In this document: positions 47,261-56,702 of the stretch, piece by piece
How positions within the stretch are numbered: position 1 is the first letter of the stretch
How the letters are laid out: each line of letters opens with the position of its first letter
Assembly (NCBI RefSeq): GCF_000186865.1
Contig: NW_008705561.1
Location: 2,711,094 to 2,775,093, forward strand
Direction of reading: 5' to 3'
Origin: Aureococcus anophagefferens
Lineage: Eukaryota > Sar > Pelagophyceae > Pelagomonadales > Pelagomonadaceae
DNA: 64,000 nucleotides
Translations under genes and position numbers: made by a program
The notes under the pieces: generated by a model
Databases searched by the model: none
Told to the model about the DNA's origin: nothing
What the model saw: only the letters and a program-made list of their open reading frames with translations

Positions 47261-49867
47261 TCACCCGAAGAAGAGCGCCGTGAGTGTGGGCGGGGGGGGC
47301 CACCCGTCGCGGTCGCCGTCGCGGTCGTGGAGCTGCATGACGCGGAAGCGGAGGGACCGGTCCGCGGCGAAGGAGACGTAGGCGCCGCCGCGGAAGTCGC
47401 GGAGCACCGTCGCCTCGGCGACGACGGCGAGGCCGTCGAGCGCGCGCGTCTGGAGGAAGATGGACGCGTTCCAGGCGCCGTAGTCCGCGAAGTAGAGGGC
47501 GACGGTGAAGTTGGCGCCCGCTGCGACGTCGACGTCGACGTGGAAGGACCCCTGCCAGCCGACGGGCCCGAGCGCGGCGGCCGCCGCGGCGCCGTCGAGC
47601 ACCGCCGCCGCCGTCGCGTCGGGGAACGCCGTCCAGGCGCAGGCGCCGCGCACGGGGCCCGGCACGCCGAAGCCGCCCGGGTTCGTCGCGCAGGCGACGC
47701 GCTCCGCCGCGGCGCCGCCGCGGCTGTCCTCCCGGGAAGACGCGACGACCGCGTTCACGTAGCTCGGCAGCGCCGCGACGTCCCGCCCGTCCGCCGAGGC
47801 GTTGAAGAGCAGGTGGCCGTCGGCGCCGTGGCGCCCCCGCCACGCGCCGCCCGTCGCGCGGTCGACGCCCAGGAGCGCGACGGGGAAGCGGAACGGCGCG
47901 CGCGGCGGCGCCGCGGGCCGCGCGGCCGTCGCGACGCGGACCGCGTAGGTGCGCCCCCCCACCAGGGGCGGCGACGCGGCGACGGCGCCGCGGGCCGGGA
48001 CGTTGAGGCCGTCCACGGCGACGGCGTGGTCGCCGTCGCCAACGCGGAACTTCACCGTGCCCGTCGCGCCGCGCGGCACGGTGACGTTGAGCTCCAACGT
48101 CCCGCGCGCGCGCCGCAGACTGACCACAATATTCCCGAGCGGCGTCGGCACGGTCCCCGCCGCGTCCGGGAGCACCAGCCGCGGGAAGACGTCGAAGGTC
48201 CGGAAGCCCGGCGCCGTCGGCTCGACCCCTAAACCGTAGCGCGAGAGCAGCGCCGTCGCGCCGCTGCTCCAGGGGTGGGCCATGGACGTGCGGTCGTTCA
48301 TGGCGTTGACCGGGGGCAGGTCGCGCCCCGGGAACGCGCCCGCGTCGGACGTCTGCGGGTCGAAGCGCTCCCACGTCGTCGTCGCGCCCGCGTCGACCAT
48401 GCCCCGCCACTGGCGGTCGACGAGGTAGGTCGCCGCGGCGTCGGCCTCCGCCGTGCCCAGCGCCACGAGGCCCCGGATGACGAAGTAGGATTCGAAGGGG
48501 CTCAGGCTCGCGAGCTGGAGGTCGTCGCCGAACCACGCGGCGAAGACCGCGCCGCCGTCGCCGCCGTTCGTGCCGTTCCAGGCGCTGAGCCAGTCCGCCG
48601 CGGCGTGCATGCCGCAGCGCGGCGCCGCGAACCAGCCCGCGGGCCCCTCGTAGAGCCGCGCGTCCGCGAACGCGGCGCGCCACGCGGACGCGTTCGCGTG
48701 CGCCGACGCGCCCGCGCGGCGCCAGGCCTCGGCGGCGAGGGCCCGGTAGGCGCACTGCGCCGGCGGGATGTCGGCGAACTCGAAGCCGAAGCCCATGCGC
48801 GGGTCGTCGCGGCTCCAGCGCAGCGCCGCGGCGTCGCCGCGCGCCGCCGGCACGAGCACGTCGCGCGCGGCCGCGAGCACGTCGCCGACCTTGGCGCCGA
48901 GCGCGCCCCCGAGGGCGGAGACGTCGCCGGACCAGTCGACGTAATCCAAGAGCGTGAGCACCCACATGACGTCGTAGGGCTTGATCGAGTTGCCGACGGA
49001 CGCCGTGTACTCGAGCGAGTCGCGCGCGATTTCTCGAGAGCCGAAAGCCGCGAGCAGCGTGGCCTGGGCGACGTAGGCGTCGCCGAGGAACGCGATGCGG
49101 TCGCCCCGGTTCACGAGGATGGACCCGAGGAAGACCTTGGCGCCGGAGCGGCAGAGGCACGCGCGCGTCGTGTACGCGCCGATGGCCCAGAGCCGCTCGA
49201 GGAACGCGTCGGAGCTTGTAAAGTCGCCGGCGTAGTTGAGCGGGACGACCTGCCAAGCATTGTTTTCCGTAAACTGTCACCGCCACAGGACGCTGGGCAC
49301 GACCTGCGTCACGCGGCGCACGGCCGTGATCGTCCAGTTCCGTCGCTGGGGCGGCGCCCGGAGCCACGCGTACCGCAGGCCGTCGTACAATTCGGCCGTC
49401 AGCTCGAGGCGCAGCGTGCGCCCGCGGCGCGCGGCGACGCCGCTCGACGCCGGCGCGACGAGGGCGTGCTCCGAGACGCCCAGGGTCGCGTTCGCGTCCA
49501 GGCCCTCGACGTCGACCTCGATCCACGCGGCGGCGTTCTGCGCGAACTCGAATCTCATAAAACCGCCCGCGGCGGGCACGGTCCCGCGGCCGCGCGCGAA
49601 GGCGCCGGCGCTCGGCGCGACGGCGCCGCCGGCGCGCGCGAGCGAGTCGAAGCCCGCGGCGCAGAGCGCCTCCGGGTCGCAGGTGATGGCGACGGGGGCG
49701 TCGAAGAAGACCTGGAACGAGCGGTTGCGCGTCGTCCACGCGTAGGCGCGCATGGGGTCCACGAAGGACGACGCGTCGCCCGTCCAATTGCCGCCGTGGA
49801 GGTAGGGGTAGGGCTCCTCTAGGGCCGCCGCTGCGGCACCGAGGAGCGCCCAGAAGCGGCCCCCCAT
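47261..49867 (-). CDS. Secreted GH78/six-hairpin glycosidase (alpha-L-rhamnosidase-like)
   Basis: Exons are 49867-49304 and 49249-47261, giving 850 residues. The signal peptide is MGGRFWALLGAAAAA. An N-terminal beta region precedes a six-hairpin (alpha/alpha)6 core: FLERLWAIGAYTTRAC, then NRGDRIAFLGDAYVAQ (about residue 230-246), which corresponds to the catalytic acid region of rhamnosidases, YDVMWVLTLLDYVDWSGD, later WLSAWNGTNGG and HPWSSGATALLSRYGLG, the usual end of the barrel. A malectin-like or beta C-terminal domain follows. It would remove rhamnose or similar sugars from polysaccharides outside the cell. One family C introner interrupts the gene. Confidence 0.8.
49250..49303 (-). mobile_element. 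Introner family C, copy 3 (54-bp intron)
   Basis: In gene sense the duplication reads GTCGTGCC at the donor and GTCGTCCC after TGCTTGGCAG (one mismatch). The element is a shortened version of copies 1 and 2, lacking about 34 bp of the middle, and keeps CAGCGTCCTGTGGCGGTGAC. An internal GT at 49291 is also in frame. Confidence 0.85.
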
Positions 49868-49940
49868 TTTGTTCGAGTTACACGCGGGCTGCTACCTTGC
49901 AGCCGAGTTGACGCCGACATTGCCGAGTGAGAGCGAGGCA

Positions 49941-50753
49941 ATGCTGCTCTCCGCCGCACCGATGCGCGCGGCTGCGCGACCCCTGCGCGCCGCCGCCGCA
50001 TCGACGCGCCGGCTCTCGAGCAGCAGCGTCAAGACCCTGCATCCCGATTCGCTCGTGACGCGCCTCGTCTGGACCGTCGAGGACACGGTCGACGAGCGGC
50101 CGCTCGCGGCGGCCATCCACCGGTCGCTGTCGTCGAAGCCGGAGCGCCTCGCGAGCCTCGCGTCGTGGATCCCGGTCTACGGCGCGCTGGAGGCGGCCCT
50201 CGACGGCGCGGCGGGCGCCGCGGGCGACTTCTGGAGCGCGCACCGCGACGGCCTCCGCCGGGCCCCGGCGCTCGCCGCGGCGCGGGCGGCGGAGCGGCCG
50301 CCGGCGGTCTTCTCCGAGGCGCTCCGCGCCGAGGACGACGCCGACGAGCGGCTCTGGTCGCCGGCGACGAAGCAGTATTCGCGGCGCGTCGCCGTCGCCG
50401 CGGGGGACTTCGACGGCGCGCTGCTCCTGGGCCACTGCTTCGCCGCGCACGTCTACGCGGGCCTGGAGCTGGCGCCGCGCCTCGACTACCACGGCAAGGA
50501 GGCGCTGCTCAACTTCACGTCGACGGCGCCGCCGAAGCCCCCGGCGCTGGCCACGGCCCTCGAGACGCTCGGGAGCGTCGCCGGCGACCTCGAGGACGAC
50601 GTCCAGGACCTCGTCGTCCACGAGGCGACGCGCGCGCTGAAGCTCTACGCGAACCTGCACCGCGAGCGGCCGGGCGTCTACCGCGGCGCGGCCTCCGCCG
50701 CGTGGCAGCTCGGCGCGAAGATGCTCCAGGCGCAGCTCCGCCCGAGCGCCTAA
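49941..50753 (+). CDS. Predicted mitochondrial helical protein
   Basis: This is an intronless 270-residue gene. ATG 49941 gives MLLSAAPMRAAARPLRAAAASTRRLSSSS, a textbook mitochondrial presequence. The mature part is all-helical: VYGALEAALDGAAG, FWSAHRDGLRRAPALA, LLGHCFAAHVYAGLELAP, DYHGKEALLNF. The early YGALEAAL, central LLGHCFAAHVYA and overall size recall heme-oxygenase-like folds, but no confident assignment is possible. Start is 74 bp from the divergent rhamnosidase-like gene. Confidence 0.6.
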   Translation: MLLSAAPMRAAARPLRAAAASTRRLSSSSVKTLHPDSLVTRLVWTVEDTVDERPLAAAIHRSLSSKPERLASLASWIPVYGALEAALDGAAGAAGDFWSAHRDGLRRAPALAAARAAERPPAVFSEALRAEDDADERLWSPATKQYSRRVAVAAGDFDGALLLGHCFAAHVYAGLELAPRLDYHGKEALLNFTSTAPPKPPALATALETLGSVAGDLEDDVQDLVVHEATRALKLYANLHRERPGVYRGAASAAWQLGAKMLQAQLRPSA

Positions 50754-50761
50754 AGGAGGTC

Positions 50762-51325
50762 TTAGTCCGCAGAGGCTTTTAGTCCGCCTTCGGCGAGCGC
50801 CGCGCCGAGGCCGACGACGTCGTCGATGGCGCAGCAGAGGCGCTCGCCGACGGCGAGGTAGCCGGCGACGGCGGCGCCCAGGACTTCGGCGGCCCAGAGC
50901 CGGTAGACGCTCGTTCGCGCCGGCGGGCCGTCGGCGGCGTACGAGTAGACGCGGATGGACGCGAAGAGCGCCAGCAGGCAGCACACGGCGTCGAGCGCGT
51001 CGCGCCGCCGCGCGGTGCCGCCGCCGGACACGGCGCGCGCGCAGACCAAGGCGAGGCAGCCGAAGCAACCGCCGTAGAAGGCGCGGATCTCCGCCCGCGC
51101 CGCCGGCTCGGCGTCGACGAAGCTCAGGCCGTGGCCGCCCAGCCCCGCGTCGGGATCGAGCGCGATGGTCACGCACAGGCAGGCGAAGATGAGCGCCATG
51201 AGCGCCAGGAAGAGGCGCGATTCCGTCGCGCCCATGCCGTCCATATTCTTGCGCGACAGGTTGACCAAGTTATTGAAGGGGACGCGCGCTCGACTGACGC
51301 CCGCGGAGGAAACCAGGTTGCCCAC
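50762..51325 (-). CDS. DUF4345-like four-TM membrane protein
   Basis: This is an intronless 187-residue gene. ATG 51325 gives MGNLVSSAGV (possible myristoyl Gly2); ATG 51241 (MDGMGATESRLFL) is an alternative start nearer the first helix. Four hydrophobic helices are present: LFLALMALIFACLCVTIAL, FYGGCFGCLALVCARAV, DAVCCLLALFASIRV, AAEVLGAAVAGYLAVG. The motif AARAEIRAFYGG before helix 2 is characteristic of DUF4345 proteins. Function unknown. Convergent with the mitochondrial gene, 8 bp between stops. Confidence 0.75.
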   Translation of the reverse strand: MGNLVSSAGVSRARVPFNNLVNLSRKNMDGMGATESRLFLALMALIFACLCVTIALDPDAGLGGHGLSFVDAEPAARAEIRAFYGGCFGCLALVCARAVSGGGTARRRDALDAVCCLLALFASIRVYSYAADGPPARTSVYRLWAAEVLGAAVAGYLAVGERLCCAIDDVVGLGAALAEGGLKASAD

Positions 51326-51451
51326 AATTCAGGGCTCCATGCTCTCCCTGTTCAACTTGAGCCGATGATGCAGAGCTGCAGCGATGGCTTCCGCGCCGGC
51401 GTGGTGAAAGTCGCGTAGGTGCTCTGAAGGCTGATTAAAAAGAAACGTTCG

Positions 51452-52246
51452 ATGACGCGCGTCGCCGTCGTCACCGGCGCCAACAAGGGCATCGGCTTCC
51501 ACGTGGCGCAGCAGCTCCTCGCCTCCTGCACCGTGGTCATCCTCGCCTGCCGAGATGCGAGCCGCGGCGAGGCCGCCGTCCGGAGACTGAGCGATCCGAA
51601 GGCGCGGTTCATGCAGCTCGACATCGGCGACGAGGCCTCCATCGCGACGTTCGCCGCGGCCGTGGAACAAGACGTCGGCCGCGTCGACGCGCTCGTCAAC
51701 GACGCGGCGATCGCGTTCAAGGCCGCGGACCCGACGCCCTTCGCGGCCCAGACGGAGCCGACGCTGAAGATCAACGTCCGGGGCACGGTCGCGCTCACCG
51801 ACGCGCTCCTGCCGCTCCTGGAGCGGTCGGACGCGGGGCGGCTCGTGCACGTCGCGAGCATGACGGGCAAGCTCCGCGAGGTGTCGCGGAAGCGGCGGCG
51901 GGACTTCTCGGACCCGGCGCTGACGACCGAACGGCTGCTGGGCCTGGCCGACGACTTCGCGGCGGACGTCGCCGCGGGCCGCCACAAGGCCGCGGGCTGG
52001 GGCTCGAGCAACTACGGCCTGTCGAAACCGTGCGTCATCGCCCACTCGAAGATCCTCGCGCGCAAGTACGCCGGCTCGGCGCTGCGCGTGAACGCGTGCT
52101 GCCCCGGCTACTGCCGGACGGACATGTCCTCGAACCGCGGCGGCCGGCCGCCCGAGGTCGGCGCGCGGAACGCGGTCCTGCTCGCGCTGCCCGACTGCGG
52201 CCTCAACGGCGAGTTCGTCCAGGACGAGGCCGTCTCCGCGTGGTAG
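51452..52246 (+). CDS. Short-chain dehydrogenase (carbonyl reductase-like)
   Basis: This is an intronless 264-residue gene. The NADP-binding motif TGANKGIG is at residues 8-15, exactly the CBR1-type signature; LNDAAIAF replaces the usual NNAG; the catalytic Ser is in HVASMTGK and the pair Tyr-x-x-x-Lys in NYGLSKPCV (about residue 188-192). CCPGYCRTDMSSNRGG is the standard post-catalytic loop. An insertion between Ser and Tyr (about 45 residues) is typical of carbonyl reductase 1. The enzyme reduces carbonyl compounds with NADPH in the cytosol. Confidence 0.93.
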   Translation: MTRVAVVTGANKGIGFHVAQQLLASCTVVILACRDASRGEAAVRRLSDPKARFMQLDIGDEASIATFAAAVEQDVGRVDALVNDAAIAFKAADPTPFAAQTEPTLKINVRGTVALTDALLPLLERSDAGRLVHVASMTGKLREVSRKRRRDFSDPALTTERLLGLADDFAADVAAGRHKAAGWGSSNYGLSKPCVIAHSKILARKYAGSALRVNACCPGYCRTDMSSNRGGRPPEVGARNAVLLALPDCGLNGEFVQDEAVSAW

Positions 52247-52576
52247 GCGTCCTCTAAGGGAAGCAGCATGAGCTGCTGGCCGAGGGTAACCCCGGCCGGG
52301 AGGGCCACTACAACGCCGAGAACGCCGGCCAGAAGTTATTGAAGGGGACGCGCGCCCATCAACGGGCGCCCGTAGGACATCTCAAGCTCTGAAGCAGCTT
52401 AGCATACAGGGGGGAAGCGCCGGGGCGTTGCCCGGAGAAGCGGGGGCTCATGTGGGGGGGGACGTGCCAGGGGAGGGGAGGGCCCGCGGAAGAAACCAGG
52501 CCGAGGCTGGCGCAGGGCGGTACCTCCTGCGTCGAGGTCACACAAGGCCGATCTCACCACCGCCGTAACAGAGGCA
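52247..52576. other. Spacer with G-rich tract and a partial copy of an upstream segment
   Basis: No gene is seen. It carries a 22-bp exact copy of 51267-51288 at 52333-52354 and a 17/18 copy of 51300-51317 at 52483-52500, in the same order, plus a G-rich tract at about 52405-52485. A short coding-like stretch (KQHELLAEGNPGREG) lies at about 52262-52310. Confidence 0.5.
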
Positions 52577-53098
52577 CTAGTCGTTCCCGTATGGACCGAC
52601 ATCGCTGCTATTACTGTAATCGCCACCGCCGCCATCACCGTAATCGAAACTGTAGTTCGCGTCCCCCGAGTTGCCGTAGGCCCCGTCGTCCCCGTTGCCG
52701 TAGGCCCCGTCGTCCCCGTTGCCGTAGGCCCCGTCGCTGTAATCGTCTTCCTGCCATGGCCCATTGTCACAGGTCTCGCACTGGGGACTATCCGTTGGGA
52801 GGCCGTTGACGGGGCTGGAGAGGCCGTTGGGGGGAAGTGTCCTTGGCGTCCTGTGCCAGCTCGTCGAGTCCTCCTCCCCGGAGTCGCAGAGGCCGCACGC
52901 GAAGGGGCAGGCCTCGTAGCCGAGCTGCTTGTCCGCGCTCTTCTTCGCGCAGAGCTGGGGCTTCCCGCTCAACAGGCCGCAGTCCGAGTCTTTCGCGGGC
53001 GAGTTTTTGATGTGCCAACTCGCATCGTCGACGCACGCGGCGTCGAGCCGGCGGCGGGCCGCCCCCACGGCGGCGAGGAGCGGAAGCAGAACGCGCAT
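52577..53098 (-). CDS. Secreted ShKT-like protein with Gly/Asp/Tyr repeats
   Basis: ATG 53098 gives the signal peptide MRVLLPLLAAVGAARRR; the product is 173 residues. Residues 20-75 form a six-Cys module (ACVDDASWHIKN, DCGLL, QLCAKK, YEACPFACGLC) of ShKT type, an extracellular fold in many protist secreted proteins. The C-terminus consists of GDDGAYGN repeats and a Gly/Ser/Tyr-rich tail, encoded by 24-bp tandem repeats at about 52667-52738. Probably a wall or surface protein. Confidence 0.75.
   Translation of the reverse strand: MRVLLPLLAAVGAARRRLDAACVDDASWHIKNSPAKDSDCGLLSGKPQLCAKKSADKQLGYEACPFACGLCDSGEEDSTSWHRTPRTLPPNGLSSPVNGLPTDSPQCETCDNGPWQEDDYSDGAYGNGDDGAYGNGDDGAYGNSGDANYSFDYGDGGGGDYSNSSDVGPYGND
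52667..52738. repeat. 24-bp tandem repeats (three units)
   Basis: Units of the form CCGTTGCCGTAGGCCCCGT are repeated with 24-bp period; on the minus strand they encode GNGDDGAY repeats of the ShKT-like protein. Confidence 0.85.
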
Positions 53099-53209
53099 GC
53101 TGCAGCAGCCGCGAGCGTTGACCATACTGATGCCGCCAAAATAGAATGCAGCTCCACACAAACTACTGTAGTACAGCATGAAGGCTTCATCATCGATCGC
53201 GCCACGACG

Positions 53210-53935
53210 ATGATTACTCTGACAAAGTGCAAGCTCTGCAAGCTGGTCGCCCTGGCGCTCGCGCTGCCGCGCGCGCTGTCGCTGCAGCCTACGCGGCGCC
53301 AGCTGCTCGAGCTGGCGCCCGCCGCCGCGCTGCTCGCGCCGCGACCCGCGCTCGCCGACATGGCGCCGGGCTTCGCCATCGTCGACAGCGTCAACATCGC
53401 GTCGAACCCGGCGGCGAGCAAATCCCGCGACGCGATGAACGGCAACGTGCTCTTCGGCCAGGACTTTTATTTCAAGTACGGCCGCAGCGCGCCGTTCCTG
53501 CAGGACGCGTCGAGCCCGCTACCCGACAACGGCGCGATGCCTTTCACGCGCGTGCAGCAGCGCTACGAGCAGTACAGCAAGTACGCCACGCGTTGCCAGG
53601 CGGGCATCGACGCCTTCGCCGCCGTCGAGGGCCAGATCAAGGCCGGCGACTGGGCGAAGGTCGACGCCACGTCGCCGGCGTTCGCGCTGCGCACGCTCGG
53701 CCTCCTGGCCAACGGCCTCATGGCCTCGGAGAACACGTCGCCGGCGAACGTCGTCTTCCTCACGCGCTGGTACATCAACGAGGTCTTCCTAGACCTCGGC
53801 GACGTCGCCAAGGCCAAGGACAAGAAGGACGCGCTCGCGTCCTGGGCCCGGGGCAAGGGCGCGCTCAACTCCGCGCTCATCATCCTCAACAAGGAGATCT
53901 CGCCCAAGGTCGGGGCCCAGTTCGCGACGCTGTAA
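53210..53935 (+). CDS. Thylakoid-lumen protein with Tat-type signal
   Basis: This is an intronless 241-residue gene; start ATG 53210. The N-terminus is tripartite: hydrophobic ER signal (KLVALALALPRALS), then TRRQLLELAPAAALLAPRPALA, a twin-arginine thylakoid signal with AxA cleavage before DMAPGF. The mature protein, about 190 residues, is helical (VQQRYEQYSKYATRCQAGIDAF, DALASWARGKGALNSALIILNKEI), which would suit a PsbQ/Psb31-like four-helix extrinsic subunit of photosystem II; that assignment is a guess. It must be imported folded into the lumen. Confidence 0.75.
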   Translation: MITLTKCKLCKLVALALALPRALSLQPTRRQLLELAPAAALLAPRPALADMAPGFAIVDSVNIASNPAASKSRDAMNGNVLFGQDFYFKYGRSAPFLQDASSPLPDNGAMPFTRVQQRYEQYSKYATRCQAGIDAFAAVEGQIKAGDWAKVDATSPAFALRTLGLLANGLMASENTSPANVVFLTRWYINEVFLDLGDVAKAKDKKDALASWARGKGALNSALIILNKEISPKVGAQFATL

Positions 53936-54027
53936 TCCGGTCGGGGAGATGCGCGTTCTGTGCCATGTTGAACTCGATGATGCACCCACCTTGCACTTAT
54001 CGATTGTGATGGCCACATAGCTGTGCG

Positions 54028-56668
54028 ATGTCCAAGTGGGGACGCCTCGCCGCCGCCGGCGCCCTCGGCGTCGACGCGTGCTGCGTCGCGCTCTACTGCG
54101 CGCACCCGCGCTTCTACGGCGACGCGCCGCTCGGTTCGAAACGCTGGCGCGCGCGCCTCGACCCGCGCCGCAGCCTCTTCGACGCCGTCGTCGGCCTCGC
54201 GTTCCTGCGCGTCGCCTTCTACGCCGTTTTTGTCGGCGCGACGCCCGGCGGCGCGGCGCTCGGCCGCAGAGCGCTCCTCCGGTGCCACGCGGTCCTCGCG
54301 GTCCTCGTTTCGGCGGCGCTCGCGCGCGTCGCCTACCGAAGACTCGCGGGCGACCTCGACCCCCGGCGCACCTACGCGACCACCCTGCTCCTCTGCGGCG
54401 GCCTCGCGAGCCTCGAGCTCTGGCGCCGGTCCTGGGACTACCTGCGGAGCCGCGCGCCGCGCGAGCGCGACGCGTTCTACGACGTTCTAGGCGACGACGC
54501 GCCGGGCCTCCTCGCGCGCTTCGAGCGGCGCGGCGCGTCCATCCGCGCCTTCTGGGCGGGCGTCGTCGAGGAGCTCGACGCGGAGCTCGTGCGCGCGCGG
54601 GCGCTCGTGCTGGACAGCCTGCCGCGGGGGCTGTCGTCGCGGGACCGCGTCGCGGACGCCGACGCGCGCGACGAGCCCTTCGCGCTGCTCCTGCGCCTCT
54701 TCGCCCACGAGGACGTCCTCGCCGCGCTGCGGGGCGCGTTCCGCGCGGACCGCGAGGCAACGGGGTTCTACGTGCTGCAGCTCGCGACCTTTGTTTTGTT
54801 TGGCGCGTTCTGGGACGGGCCGGCGCTCCGCCGGGGCGGGACACGGGCGATTCAAGTTCGCTTCAACATGAGTGTTCGGCGCGATGGTTCCAGAGAACGC
54901 ATCCACGCGTCGAGGGTGCTCCGAGCGATGATCGCCCGTCCAAAAATGAGCCCAAACGAGTGGAACATGACCGAGAGAGGAGCCTCCAAAGTTGGGAATG
55001 TCGCGCGCTCGTCCCGCCCAGGCGCTCCGCGAGCTGCTCCTGGGCCTCTGCGCCGACGACGTCGTCTTCGCCCACGGCATCGAGTTCTACCTCAGGTCCT
55101 TCGCGGACTCGTCGGCGAAGAGCCCGGGCCTGCGGCTGACGGCCGAGGGGTCGCGGGCCGTCGCGGCGCTGAGAGTCGACGCGCGCCGCGCGGCCCTGAG
55201 AGCGGCCGCGGACCGCGTCGCGAAATTCGACGGCGTGCCCTACGACGAGGCCAAGGCCTACGACGACGCGCCGGCGTTCGTCGACGCGCTGACGGCCATC
55301 TCCGACGGGCTCTGCGACCTGCCGCGCGAGGCGCGGGCCGCGGCCTTGGCGGCGGCGCTCGAAGAGCTCGACGCGACCGCGGTGCCGTCGCTGCGGGGCG
55401 CGTACGTGCCGCTGGGCCGCGCCGCGGGCCGCCACCGCGTGCTCCGCGTCCACGCGGCCGAGTCGCGGTGCTTCTCGACGAAGGAGCGGTGCCCGTTCCT
55501 CTGCGCCGTCGAGGTCGAGCTGTTGGACGGCGGCGTCGAGGACCTCCCGCCGCCCCCGCGGGCCGACGCGTCGCCGCTCCTGCCGGAGGCGGCGGCGAAC
55601 CCGATCCTGCCCGACTTCTTCGGCCGCGGGTCGCCGCGCGTCGGCGCGCCGCCGCGGCGCGAGCTCTCGCCGCCGCCGACGCCGCCGCCGCTCGGCGCCG
55701 CGACGGCGCTGTCGCTCGCGCGCGGCGAGCCGCCCGAGGACGCGACCTACGGCGCGACGGACCGGTCCGTGCTCGCGCCGCGGCTGCCGCCGCCGGCGGC
55801 CGCGCCGCCGGCGCCCGAGGTCGCGTTCCGGGAGCGCTGGGCCGACGTCGAGGCGCGCGTGCTCGGCGCGGGCCGCGGGCGGCGGCGCCTCGTGCCCGTC
55901 ATCGTCAAGGCGCGCGACGACCTGCGGCAGGAGCAGTTCGCCGCGCAGCTCCTGCGCATGGCCGCGCGGATCCTAGAGGACGCGCGCGTGCCCGTCGTTT
56001 TGAGGACCTACGACGTCGTCGCGACGGGCCCGGACGCGGGCCTCATCGAGGCCCTGCCGGACGCGATGTCGCTCGACGCGCTGCGGCGGAGCGACGGCGG
56101 CTCCGCGAATTTGTTGGATTTCTTCTATCGGCGCTTCGGCGCGGGGCCGGAGCTCGCGCGCGCGCGCGCGAACTTTGTCGAGTCGCTCGCGCCGGCGTGC
56201 GTGCTGAGCTACCTGCTGCAGATCAAGGACCGGCACAACGGCAACATCCTATTAGACGCCGCGGGCCGCCTCGCGCACGTCGACTTCGGCTACCTTCTCG
56301 CGTCGTCGCCGGGCGGCAACCTGGGGTTCGAGGCCGCGCCCTTCAAGCTCACGGCGGAGTTCCTCGACGTCGTCGGGCCGGACTACCGCCGCTTCCGGGA
56401 CCTCTGCGTCCGGGTCTTTCTGGCGCTGCGGGCCGAGCGCCACAAGCTGCTCCTGCTCGCGGAGATGACCGTGTCGGGCTGCGACCACCTGCCGTGCTTC
56501 GACGGCCGGCCGCGCGAGACGATCGACGCGCTCCGGCGGCGCTTCAAGCCCAAGCTCAGCGACCGCCAGGTCCGCGCCTTCGTCCACGGCCTCATCGACA
56601 AGTCGACGAACAACTGGCGCACCCACGCCTACGACCGGTACCAGCGCGTCTGCGTCGGGATCTTCTAA
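54028..56668 (+). CDS. Phosphatidylinositol 4-kinase (PI4K beta/Pik1-like)
   Basis: Exons are 54028-54822 and 55022-56668, giving 813 residues. The N-terminal 130 residues hold two or three hydrophobic segments, unusual for this family. The middle is a Pro-rich linker. The lipid kinase domain occupies the last ~270 residues: VPVIVKARDDLRQEQFAAQLL (Lys near 557), CVLSYLLQIKDRHNGNILLD with catalytic DRHN (about 667), HVDFGYLLASSPG, FEAAPFKLTAEFLDVVG, and the terminal INKSTNNW-like DKSTNNWRTHAYDRYQ. It phosphorylates PtdIns at position 4, usually at the Golgi. One introner intron. Confidence 0.92.
54823..55021 (+). mobile_element. Introner family A, copy 7 (intron of PI4-kinase gene)
   Basis: This is a 199-bp phase-0 intron. 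The exact duplication GCGCTCCG stands at 54823-54830 (GC donor) and 55022-55029, after GTCCCGCCCAG. Forward orientation. The core has more substitutions than copies 1-3, so it may be an older insertion. Confidence 0.92.
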
Positions 56669-56702
56669 GGGGCGGGCAACGGCCCGCTAGGAAAAACGAC
56701 GC

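Noticed and set aside
52600..52760. 24-bp periodic repeats as a possible regulatory or CRISPR-like array
   Set aside because: They are contiguous, lack spacers and encode an in-frame GDDGAYGN repeat.
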